Source: Euperipatoides rowelli (Eukaryota > Onychophora > Udeonychophora > Euonychophora > Peripatopsidae). From it: a stretch of 11,717 nt of DNA. The notes beneath the pieces were generated by a model. The model ran no database searches. It saw only the letters and a list, made by a program, of their open reading frames with translations, and had not been told where the DNA came from. Numbering within the stretch: position 1 is the stretch's first letter; each line of letters opens with the position of its first letter. The position numbers and the translations under genes were made by a program. This document shows, piece after piece, positions 1 to 8,061 of the stretch. The DNA lies in the NCBI GenBank assembly GCA_003024985.2, contig PXIH01S0047417.1, one strand, 5' to 3'.

Positions 1-141
1 AGCTCTTTCTGGGGAAACAATTTTTTCATGAAGTATACTTTCTGGTATTAATTTCTCTAGTATTTTCTCCTCTAATAATATATCAACCTTTTCAATTATA
101 GGTTTTTCAATAACTTTAGTTATTTCTTTTTCAACTGCAGG
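1..141 (-). repeat. Coding repeat copy C (mirror, cut by window start)
   Basis: Left-arm mirror of 11577-11717 on the minus strand, truncated by the window edge. Confidence 0.8.
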
Positions 142-3100
142 TTCTTTGTCTGGCTCTTTTGACACTTCAGCAACTTCAATCTCTTCACTTATATATTCAA
201 TCATTGATATCTCTAAATCAGCTTGAATTTCAGGCTTCTCTAATATATCAACCTTTTCAACTACAGGCTTTTCAATAACTTTAGTTATTTCTTTTTCTAC
301 TGCAGGTTCTTTTTCTAACTTTTCAAAAATTTCTAGTATTATTTCTTGTCTAATTGCCATTTCCTCCATTTCTTTTTCTGGTGAGAGTTTTTCTTTTTCT
401 ATTTTTGGCTCTAAAATGATTTCTTCACTAATTGAAGGTTCAATCTCAGGCACAATATCCTCTGCCTCTAAAGATTCAACTACTTGAATTATTTCCTCTG
501 TCAATTCCTCTATTTCTTCTTTTGGTGATTCTTTTGCTGCTAGTTCCACTTTTTCTTCCAAAGCTGGCTCTTCAATTATATCTTTTAATAGATCTTTATC
601 TGTCTCTAGTATTTCCTTTTTTTCTACCTTATATAATATCTCTTCTTCAATTTCAGCTTCTGGTGGTATACTTTCAATTGCTTTATTAACATCTTCTTTG
701 GCTTCTTCAATTTCAGGCTCTGGTACAGTTATTTCAATTTCTTCAAGAATTGTGGGTTCAATTTCAGTCAAAATTTTCTCAGGTTCGGAAACTTCAACTA
801 TATCTTCCGCAATAGTGGGTACTTCAACCTCCTCTAGATCTTTTCTTGGGGATTCTCTTTCTAATGGTTTTACTTCTTCAACTGTCACCATTTCTTTTTC
901 TGGGGATACCTTTTCAATTTGAACTTCAGCCTCAGGCAAAACAAATTTCTCAGGAATTATAGGTTTAATTTCAGTAATTTCTTTGTCTGGCTCTTTTGAC
1001 ACTTCAGTAACTTCAATCTTTTCACTTATACATTCAACCAAGGAAATCTCTAAATCAGCTTCAATTTCAGACTTTAGGGCTTTTTCTGGTATGCTTTCAG
1101 ATTTGAATTTCCCTAGTATTTCCATCTCTAATAATATATCAATTTTTTCAATGACAGTCTCCTCAATAGGTTTTCTTTTCTTTTCTACAGCAGAATGTTT
1201 TTCTAGCTTGTCAAAAATTTCATGCTTAATTTCTATTTCTTCAATTTCCACCTCATCTTTTTCTGGTGATAATTTTTCTCTAATTTTATGGGGATACTCT
1301 AGGCCAATTATTTCACTTTCAGCAATTGTTTTTTCTGTTGAGAGTTTTCCACTCCCTTTAATATCTAATTTCATTTCTTTTTTCTCAATAGTTTCAGCTG
1401 AATGTTTTCCTCCCTTTTCTTCCGCATGTTTTTCGTCAGGCATTTTAATAAATGCTTTTATTTCTGGTGGACGAACTACATGCAATATTTTTTTAGGTTT
1501 AATAGGAATTATATCATCAGTAATATCTTTTTTCATGGCTATGTCTTCAAGTTTACTAATATACTTTTCACAAGTATCCATTATTTTTTCTTCAGTTGCA
1601 GTTTCTTTTGATTGGGAAGCTTTATCGATTTCAAGTAAATCCTCTGGTATGTAAGTTTTACTTTCTTTTGATAAATTCTTGATTTCTTCTTGTATTGATT
1701 TTTGTTTAATTTTCTTATCAGTGGAATACTTATTTATTTGATGGATAACTTCAGCTGCTTTCTCAAATTCTGCTTTTGTTTCAATTTTTTTTTCATATTT
1801 GTCTTCCTTTGTTACAATAGGTGTTTTTTCAGTTGCAATATATGTCTTTTTAAACAGCTCTTTCTCCTGTACTTCAAATATACCTTTTTCTGTTATTTCT
1901 CTATCCTTTTGGCTAGTTATTAACTTGTTTAAATCATGATCTTTTTTTACTTCCACTAAATGTTCTTTTTTTATTACTTTTTCAGAATAATCCATTATCA
2001 CCTCAGGTTCAATAATTTTTTCTTCTTTTGTCAATCCTCTTTTATATTTAGTTTTTAATGTTTTCTCAAAACTGTGTACTTCCATTTCTTTTTGTAATTG
2101 TATTCCAGATTCTCTTTCTACTTCTATTATTTTTCCAACTTCATCCCTTTGTTTAATGATTTCTTCCTTTCTTTGTATGTCAACATCTTCCAAAATAATT
2201 GTTTCCTCTGATAAATCTGATTTACTATATTCTATATCAGAAGTTCCTGACACCGTTTTTTCTTGAGGTTTTTCCATTTCTTCTATATCCTCTTTTTCAA
2301 AAGCTTTACAAAAACTTTCTTCCATAGTTTCTATTAATTTAAATATATCTCTATTCTCAATAGCATCACCAAGTTTTCTTTCTGTTGAAATTTCATGAAA
2401 CCATGTCTTTTCTTGTTTAAATTTTTTTCCTTCTAAAACATAAATTTGCTCATCTTCTAATAGTTGGTCTTCTTCAACTGTTTGGTCTTGTTCAATATTT
2501 TTTTCAAATTCTTGCAAAAATTTATGCTTTTCTAATTTTTTTTCTTCAATTCTGTCCTTTATAATAATTTCTTGAAATAAGGGTTGAAGTTTAATTTTGT
2601 CATTTTTATGTGTGCGGTCATATGGAACATTTAAATTCACCTTCTGTATAAGATTACCTTTAAAATTTATAGGAATGTTTTCATAAATACTTTTTATATC
2701 TGTTTCACTAATTGGACTGAGGCCAATTTCTTCATATTGCTTAACTTTTGCATTTTCTGATATTTCTGATAAATCCTTTTCATCAGTTATGGTGGCTGCC
2801 TCAACCATTTCTATTATGTCAGTAGAACAACCACTATCAACTGTTAGGCTTTCTTCAGTATTAGTGGCAACATCCTTCAACATTTTGTCTGATCTATATA
2901 TTTCCCAAACATTTTGTTCGGTACAAGTTTCAGCTTCTACCATTTGAGAGTAAATTACTTCATCTGCAATCAACAAACCAGAATCAATTTTTTTCATATA
3001 ATCTAAAGTAATATTTGATTTCTTGGTTTCTTGAACACCCATTTTAATTTCCATAACTGATCTATCAATTAGTTCAGCATCAGTTCCAATTCCTTTTTCA

Positions 3101-3656
3101 CAAGTAGTTAAATCTGTTGTAGTTGATATGTCATATGTTTCTGTAGAAACAGTACTAGTTCCTATACTAGTAATTGGAAAATCTATAGGACTTTCAGCAA
3201 CATCTACAGTTAAAACTTTAATTGGACTAATTCCTATTTCAGTTGTGGGAATACCTAAAGTTGATACAACTTCATCTGATAAAATAATCGGTTTCAATTC
3301 CAGACCAGAGGTTAACCGAGTTAATGGCTGAGTTAGAGTCTGAGATTCATACAATCTTTTTTCTTCTTTAGTTGTTGGTAATGCTTCATAGGTTAATTTA
3401 GTAGCAGTTATTGTAGAAATTGTTCCAGTTTCATCAGGAGGAAGAATTTCAGTAGTCCTTGTTGAAATTTTCTTTGTTTCTGTTACTTCAGTTATTGTAC
3501 TGGTCTCTGTCACTAGGTAAGTTTCAGAAATAATGCTTATTGCTGTTGATGGTACGATATCAGTGGCTGTACCAACATCTATTTGTGTAATGACTGTGTC
3601 AGTCTTCTGCTCAGCAGAAGGATCTTTGAGCCCATCATCCACCTGTCGTCCATGGT
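1..3656 (-). CDS. Mirror copy of the partial giant exon (unidentified)
   Basis: Reverse-complement copy of the exon at 8062-11717, read from 3656 down to 1 and also leaving the window still open. The predicted protein is identical over all 1,218 codons, with the Thr/Ser-rich part innermost and the Glu-rich repeats at the window edge. If the palindrome is an artefact, this and the right-arm copy are one gene. If it is real, the locus has two divergent copies whose upstream exons have been replaced by the mirror arm, so at least one copy would probably lack its normal 5' exons. Antisense open frames across this stretch (for example 983-1654 on the plus strand, Ser/Phe/Ile-rich) are shadows caused by the low-complexity GAA/AAA codons. 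Confidence 0.85.
142..387 (-). repeat. Coding repeat copy B (mirror)
   Basis: Left-arm mirror of 11331-11576 on the minus strand. Confidence 0.85.
979..1272 (-). repeat. Coding repeat copy A (mirror)
   Basis: Left-arm mirror of 10446-10739 on the minus strand. Confidence 0.85.
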
Positions 3657-3670
3657 CTGAAATTTCCCAT
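3657..3670 (-). promoter_or_regulatory. Probable 3' splice acceptor (mirror copy)
   Basis: Mirror of the TTTCAG acceptor at 8048-8061, here appearing as CTGAAA on the plus strand directly beside the left exon copy. The same alternatives apply at mirrored positions (AG ending at 3775, 3721, 3705 and 3607 on the minus strand). Confidence 0.4.
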
Positions 3671-3728
3671 ATGCAATAAACATTCTTGTGCCTCATTGGT
3701 ATGACTGCCACCAGGAACAACTGACAAG

Positions 3729-3955
3729 TTTTTTTTTTTTTTTGACATAACATAAGGCTGGACATGAGGACAAACTAAGGACAAGAGGTTATGTTGAGGC
3801 ACACTGCATTGCAAAAAGCAGCACCAATTTAATAGCACTTTTATCATATAAAATCATTTGGGCATTTATTTAAAAGGTGCACCAAACATTCTTTAAGAAT
3901 TTTTATAAAATTAAAATTAAATTAAATGTCAAAAAAAAAAAAAAAAAAAAAAAAA
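3729..3955. repeat. 227-bp block bounded by inverted T-run/GACAT motifs (left copy)
   Basis: The block begins with T15 then GACAT (3729-3748) and ends with ATGTC then A25 (3926-3955), so its ends are inverted repeats of at least 20 bases, mostly homopolymer. The interior is unlike the rest of the intron in its first 100 bases, being richer in G+C. It could be a small hairpin-type or retroposed element, or two A-tailed insertions in opposite orientation. No clear target duplication was found. Confidence 0.45.
3931..3955. repeat. A25 homopolymer
   Basis: An uninterrupted run of 25 A, matched by an equally long T25 run in the other arm. Runs of this length slip readily in replication, PCR and base calling, so equal length in the two arms is informative about how the palindrome arose. 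Confidence 0.95.
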
Positions 3956-4131
3956 GGTCTAAAACTCAGGTGAAAAAGAAAAGCATGTATTGTGAGTAGA
4001 TAACAATTTTTTTTTTCATAATGGTTCCAATATAAATTTAACATGTCCAATAATGGAAGCTTCTGAATTGACCATTTTAGAAGTTTAGGTCCTAATCAAT
4101 GATTCTTCAACTTGAAAAATCCATCTCTAAC

Positions 4132-4201
4132 TAGAAGAGACAGGTGAAATTTCACTCATTTAGATGAAGTTGTATATCTGAGTGATGCATTGTCTCTTCT
4201 A
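4132..4201. repeat. Imperfect 70-nt hairpin (left copy)
   Basis: TAGAAGAGACA (4132-4142) pairs with TGTCTCTTCTA (4191-4201). Inside it TCACTCA (4152-4158) pairs with TGAGTGA (4179-4185), and a further AGAT/ATCT pair closes a loop of about 10 bases. The size and bulged stem recall a miRNA precursor or a degenerate MITE end pair, but no family is recognised. Confidence 0.45.
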
Positions 4202-4460
4202 AGTAAATAGTTGTTTCTTGAGTTGTGTATAATTTAATTCAATTTTTTTTCATGAAATACTGTCATAATTTTTTTACCCCAAATTATTAGGTTTTAAAAT
4301 ACTTTCCTTCATTCTTTTACTCAAAAATTTTAGAAGGCATTATTTTTGTCTTCATAGGTGTATACAATAAAAATGTTGCATAATTAGCCCAAGCATAAAA
4401 AAATAAGCTTTTTGTTTAGAATACCTTACTTAAATTATTATCAATATTTATTACTTTTGT

Positions 4461-4477
4461 AATGTGCTTTGCACATT
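4461..4477. repeat. Small perfect hairpin (left copy)
   Basis: AATGTGC-TTT-GCACATT has 7-bp arms and a 3-base loop. No T-run or other context suggests a terminator; it may be chance. Confidence 0.6.
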
Positions 4478-4543
4478 AGCATTAATTATTTTCCAGTGCT
4501 CCAATAAATTTTGAATGTTTATACAAAGACAAGCAGCAAAAGT

Positions 4544-4571
4544 AAAATAAAATAAAATTTAAAAAATAAAA
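4544..4571. repeat. AAAAT-type simple repeat (left copy)
   Basis: Short low-complexity tract of degenerate AAAAT units in the intron-like region, mirrored at 7147-7174. Confidence 0.7.
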
Positions 4572-5573
4572 CAATACCCAACATGATTACAAATAGCTCA
4601 GCAACACAAATGAATAAGCAGCAAACATACACTAAGACAGTAACTCAACATAGAAAACACACAAACATTTAACATTGATGGTGGCAAGTATTAATAAAAG
4701 TAACTGTTTAAATATAAATAGTATACAAATATACAGTATATATAAATGTAATAAATATAATTTGCAAATTAAAAAAGAAAACCTTTAACTGTACAAATTA
4801 TTACATAATGTCTATAATGTTAACTGTATTTATTCATTTCTAGGGTTCTTGTCAGCACTTAAAATTTAAATATCCAAAGCAAAATTGTAGTGGCCCAAAA
4901 CTGTGATAAACTTATTCTTTGGTTAAAATGAACTTAATATAAATTCATATTAAATTGGCTTATCAATAATTTAAATATCACCAAAATATAATAAAAATTC
5001 AATAAAATTTTGTTATAAAATTAAAAAAATATATATATTGTAGGTGTGCATATAATTCAAGATTAGGAAACTAACTAAAAATGGAACAAATATATTTCCT
5101 AGATAGCTAGGTACCAGGCTGACAAGATCCTTAGTAATCTATATCATAGTAATATCAAACAAAGTTAACAAACAAATAGTAATTTAACATCTTAACACTA
5201 TAAATATAAAGAGAAGCAAGAAAGGTTTATGAACATGCTATCATTCTAACAGCTGCATGAAAAATGCAGATTTAAAAAAAAATTGTGTATTAAAGCAATA
5301 TTTATTTAAAACAATTTTGGATCTTGATCACCAAAATGGTGTTGTTTCAGAACCTAATTATAGAAATATAATTTTAAAACATTGCCATTTTCTTAACCTG
5401 AAATTACATTTAGTGGGCATTGAAAGACCAGCCATCTGATTAAAATATTAACTAAAATAATGATACCTAAAATTTTAGACTATTTGTGTTTTCATTTGGG
5501 ACCTATACAAGCATATAAATATAAAATTAAAGAAGGCTATTTTATAGACAGTATTTTTAATTGATTTCTATAA

Positions 5574-5732
5574 TACAGTATATGCTAATCCACCAAGTAT
5601 GTTAATGCAAAATCTTTACGATTTCAATTTAATTTATTATCTACATAAAACTATTTCTGCAACATTTGACTTTAATTACTGTATACTCACTTCACCTTAG
5701 TGGCATCATATATAAACAAAGCATATACTGTA
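5574..5732. mobile_element. MITE-like element with 12-bp inverted ends (left copy)
   Basis: The segment begins TACAGTATATGC (5574-5585) and ends with its exact reverse complement GCATATACTGTA (5721-5732). The outermost TA on each side can be read as the TA target duplication of Tc1/mariner/pogo elements, leaving a 155-bp body that starts CAGT and ends ACTG. CAGT ends next to TA are typical of that superfamily. There is no transposase frame inside, so it would be a non-autonomous derivative. AT-rich sequence yields such pairs by chance more easily than balanced sequence, so copy number in the genome is the real test. Confidence 0.45.
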
Positions 5733-5842
5733 ATCATTATTTAGCTTACAGTACAGCATGTAGATCATTTCCTTAGTGAATAAAAATAAATTTATAAGGC
5801 TTCCAAAATTGACATACTGAAATAGGATTAATAATAAATATT

Positions 5843-5875
5843 TACAGTATGTAATACTGTATATTACATACTGTA
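5843..5875. repeat. Central cluster of TACAGTAT/ATACTGTA motifs
   Basis: TACAGTAT (5843-5850) is followed after 3 bases by its reverse complement ATACTGTA (5854-5861), and ATACTGTA occurs again at 5868-5875 as the mirror of the first. A natural 8-bp hairpin with a GTA loop therefore lies exactly at the fold-back point, a plausible site for self-priming or template switching. Similar motifs recur nearby at about 5574, 5725 and 5748. Confidence 0.8.
5857..5861. other. Palindrome centre (5-nt spacer, CTGTA)
   Basis: Bases 5856 and 5862 (A and T) pair, while 5857/5861 (C/A) and 5858/5860 (T/T) do not. The unpaired loop is therefore five bases with midpoint 5859. A loop this short between arms of 5.8 kb is what a fold-back copy of a single strand would leave. 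It sits inside a cluster of TACAGTA/TACTGTA motifs. Confidence 0.95.
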
Positions 5876-5985
5876 AATATTTATTATTAATCCTATTTCA
5901 GTATGTCAATTTTGGAAGCCTTATAAATTTATTTTTATTCACTAAGGAAATGATCTACATGCTGTACTGTAAGCTAAATAATGAT

Positions 5986-6144
5986 TACAGTATATGCTTT
6001 GTTTATATATGATGCCACTAAGGTGAAGTGAGTATACAGTAATTAAAGTCAAATGTTGCAGAAATAGTTTTATGTAGATAATAAATTAAATTGAAATCGT
6101 AAAGATTTTGCATTAACATACTTGGTGGATTAGCATATACTGTA
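5986..6144. mobile_element. MITE-like element with 12-bp inverted ends (right copy)
   Basis: Mirror image of 5574-5732, with TACAGTATATGC at 5986-5997 and GCATATACTGTA at 6133-6144. It is part of the palindrome and not independent evidence of a second insertion. Confidence 0.45.
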
Positions 6145-7146
6145 TTATAGAAATCAATTAAAAATACTGTCTATAAAATAGCCTTCTTTAATTTTATATT
6201 TATATGCTTGTATAGGTCCCAAATGAAAACACAAATAGTCTAAAATTTTAGGTATCATTATTTTAGTTAATATTTTAATCAGATGGCTGGTCTTTCAATG
6301 CCCACTAAATGTAATTTCAGGTTAAGAAAATGGCAATGTTTTAAAATTATATTTCTATAATTAGGTTCTGAAACAACACCATTTTGGTGATCAAGATCCA
6401 AAATTGTTTTAAATAAATATTGCTTTAATACACAATTTTTTTTTAAATCTGCATTTTTCATGCAGCTGTTAGAATGATAGCATGTTCATAAACCTTTCTT
6501 GCTTCTCTTTATATTTATAGTGTTAAGATGTTAAATTACTATTTGTTTGTTAACTTTGTTTGATATTACTATGATATAGATTACTAAGGATCTTGTCAGC
6601 CTGGTACCTAGCTATCTAGGAAATATATTTGTTCCATTTTTAGTTAGTTTCCTAATCTTGAATTATATGCACACCTACAATATATATATTTTTTTAATTT
6701 TATAACAAAATTTTATTGAATTTTTATTATATTTTGGTGATATTTAAATTATTGATAAGCCAATTTAATATGAATTTATATTAAGTTCATTTTAACCAAA
6801 GAATAAGTTTATCACAGTTTTGGGCCACTACAATTTTGCTTTGGATATTTAAATTTTAAGTGCTGACAAGAACCCTAGAAATGAATAAATACAGTTAACA
6901 TTATAGACATTATGTAATAATTTGTACAGTTAAAGGTTTTCTTTTTTAATTTGCAAATTATATTTATTACATTTATATATACTGTATATTTGTATACTAT
7001 TTATATTTAAACAGTTACTTTTATTAATACTTGCCACCATCAATGTTAAATGTTTGTGTGTTTTCTATGTTGAGTTACTGTCTTAGTGTATGTTTGCTGC
7101 TTATTCATTTGTGTTGCTGAGCTATTTGTAATCATGTTGGGTATTG

Positions 7147-7174
7147 TTTTATTTTTTAAATTTTATTTTATTTT
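7147..7174. repeat. ATTTT-type simple repeat (right copy)
   Basis: Mirror of the AAAAT-type tract at 4544-4571. Confidence 0.7.
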
Positions 7175-7240
7175 ACTTTTGCTGCTTGTCTTTGTATAAA
7201 CATTCAAAATTTATTGGAGCACTGGAAAATAATTAATGCT

Positions 7241-7257
7241 AATGTGCAAAGCACATT
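7241..7257. repeat. Small perfect hairpin (right copy)
   Basis: AATGTGC-AAA-GCACATT, the mirror of 4461-4477. Confidence 0.6.
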
Positions 7258-7516
7258 ACAAAAGTAATAAATATTGATAATAATTTAAGTAAGGTATTCT
7301 AAACAAAAAGCTTATTTTTTTATGCTTGGGCTAATTATGCAACATTTTTATTGTATACACCTATGAAGACAAAAATAATGCCTTCTAAAATTTTTGAGTA
7401 AAAGAATGAAGGAAAGTATTTTAAAACCTAATAATTTGGGGTAAAAAAATTATGACAGTATTTCATGAAAAAAAATTGAATTAAATTATACACAACTCAA
7501 GAAACAACTATTTACT

Positions 7517-7586
7517 TAGAAGAGACAATGCATCACTCAGATATACAACTTCATCTAAATGAGTGAAATTTCACCTGTCTCTTCTA
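7517..7586. repeat. Imperfect 70-nt hairpin (right copy)
   Basis: Mirror of 4132-4201, with the outer stem at 7517-7527 and 7576-7586. Confidence 0.45.
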
Positions 7587-7762
7587 GTTAGAGATGGATT
7601 TTTCAAGTTGAAGAATCATTGATTAGGACCTAAACTTCTAAAATGGTCAATTCAGAAGCTTCCATTATTGGACATGTTAAATTTATATTGGAACCATTAT
7701 GAAAAAAAAAATTGTTATCTACTCACAATACATGCTTTTCTTTTTCACCTGAGTTTTAGACC

Positions 7763-7787
7763 TTTTTTTTTTTTTTTTTTTTTTTTT
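7763..7787. repeat. T25 homopolymer
   Basis: Mirror of the A25 run at 3931-3955. It lies about 275 bases upstream of the proposed acceptor, too far to be its polypyrimidine tract. Confidence 0.95.
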
Positions 7788-7989
7788 GACATTTAATTTA
7801 ATTTTAATTTTATAAAAATTCTTAAAGAATGTTTGGTGCACCTTTTAAATAAATGCCCAAATGATTTTATATGATAAAAGTGCTATTAAATTGGTGCTGC
7901 TTTTTGCAATGCAGTGTGCCTCAACATAACCTCTTGTCCTTAGTTTGTCCTCATGTCCAGCCTTATGTTATGTCAAAAAAAAAAAAAAA
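7763..7989. repeat. 227-bp block bounded by inverted T-run/GACAT motifs (right copy)
   Basis: Mirror of 3729-3955: T25 then GACAT at 7763-7792, and ATGTC then A15 at 7970-7989. It lies just upstream of the giant exon. The interior also holds AACATAA (7923-7929) and its inverse TTATGTT (7963-7969). Confidence 0.45.
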
Positions 7990-8047
7990 CTTGTCAGTTG
8001 TTCCTGGTGGCAGTCATACCAATGAGGCACAAGAATGTTTATTGCAT

Positions 8048-8061
8048 ATGGGAAATTTCAG
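8048..8061 (+). promoter_or_regulatory. Probable 3' splice acceptor of the giant exon
   Basis: The sequence ends ...GGGAAATTTCAG at 8061, a TTTCAG acceptor of the kind common in insects, and is followed by the long open frame. Other acceptors compatible with that frame are CCTTAG at 7943, GTCAG at 7997, GGCAG at 8013 and CTGAGCAG at 8111. The 7943 site has the best upstream pyrimidine tract but would force the A15 run at 7975-7989 into the coding sequence. The 8111 site would remove the first 16 residues. Only cDNA can choose between them. Confidence 0.4.

Larger units (their letters stand above)
1..5856 (+). repeat. Left arm of a near-perfect 11.7-kb palindrome
   Basis: This arm is the reverse complement of 5862-11717. 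The first 30 and last 30 bases of the window are exact reverse complements, the sequence around the centre is symmetric to within 2 bases of the midpoint, and the A/T runs, coding repeats and small hairpins recur at exactly 11718 minus their coordinates. The arm holds a partial giant exon read on the minus strand (outer 3.66 kb) and intron-like DNA (inner 2.2 kb). The symmetry reaches both window edges, so the true arm length may be greater. Identity was checked by eye at many places, not computed base by base. Confidence 0.97.
3657..5856 (-). other. Non-coding AT-rich, intron-like region (mirror copy)
   Basis: Left-arm copy of the intron-like DNA at 5862-8061. A 60-codon open frame at 5257-5439 (plus strand) has no supporting context and is of a length expected by chance. 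Only the repeats and hairpins listed separately stand out. Confidence 0.7.
5862..8061 (+). other. Non-coding AT-rich, intron-like region
   Basis: About 2.2 kb of very AT-rich sequence upstream of the giant exon, with stops in all frames and no open frame beyond about 60-70 codons. It is most simply the 3' part of the intron before the giant exon. It contains a MITE-like element (5986-6144), a small hairpin (7241-7257), an imperfect hairpin (7517-7586) and a T-run/A-run bounded block (7763-7989). The last 60 bases, about 8000-8061, are clearly richer in G+C. I see no convincing second exon, RNA gene, promoter or polyadenylation site. Confidence 0.7.

Noticed and set aside
432-922. Two short plus-strand open frames (85 and 74 codons) with hydrophobic or Ser-rich translations, and mirrors at 10796-11286.
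   Set aside because: These are antisense shadows of the Glu-rich repeat region; the leucine-rich 'membrane-like' look comes from reverse-reading GAA/GAG-rich codons.
983-1654. 223-codon open frame on the plus strand (and its mirror at 10064-10735 on the minus strand), Ser/Phe/Ile-rich.
   Set aside because: It is antisense to the stop-free giant exon. Codons GAA, AAA and GAT read backwards give TTC, TTT and ATC, which explains its composition. The frame is shorter and has no independent support.
1402-1923. Phe-rich small open frames at 1402-1611 and 1702-1923 and their mirrors.
   Set aside because: They are shadows of the same exon in other antisense frames; the Phe/Cys-rich translation reflects TTT/TTC from AAA/GAA codons.
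3128-3331. 67-codon plus-strand open frame and its mirror at 8387-8590.
   Set aside because: It lies antisense inside the Thr/Ser-rich part of the giant exon, whose sense frame is continuous across it.
5257-5439. 60-codon open frame in the intron-like DNA (mirror at 6279-6461, minus strand).
   Set aside because: No recognisable motif, no neighbouring exon signals, and a length compatible with chance. Its double occurrence is only the palindrome.
5862-8061. A divergent bidirectional promoter between the two exon copies.
   Set aside because: The layout would allow it, but the central region is the mirrored intron-like sequence with a splice acceptor next to each exon, and no promoter element distinguishable from AT-rich background was seen.
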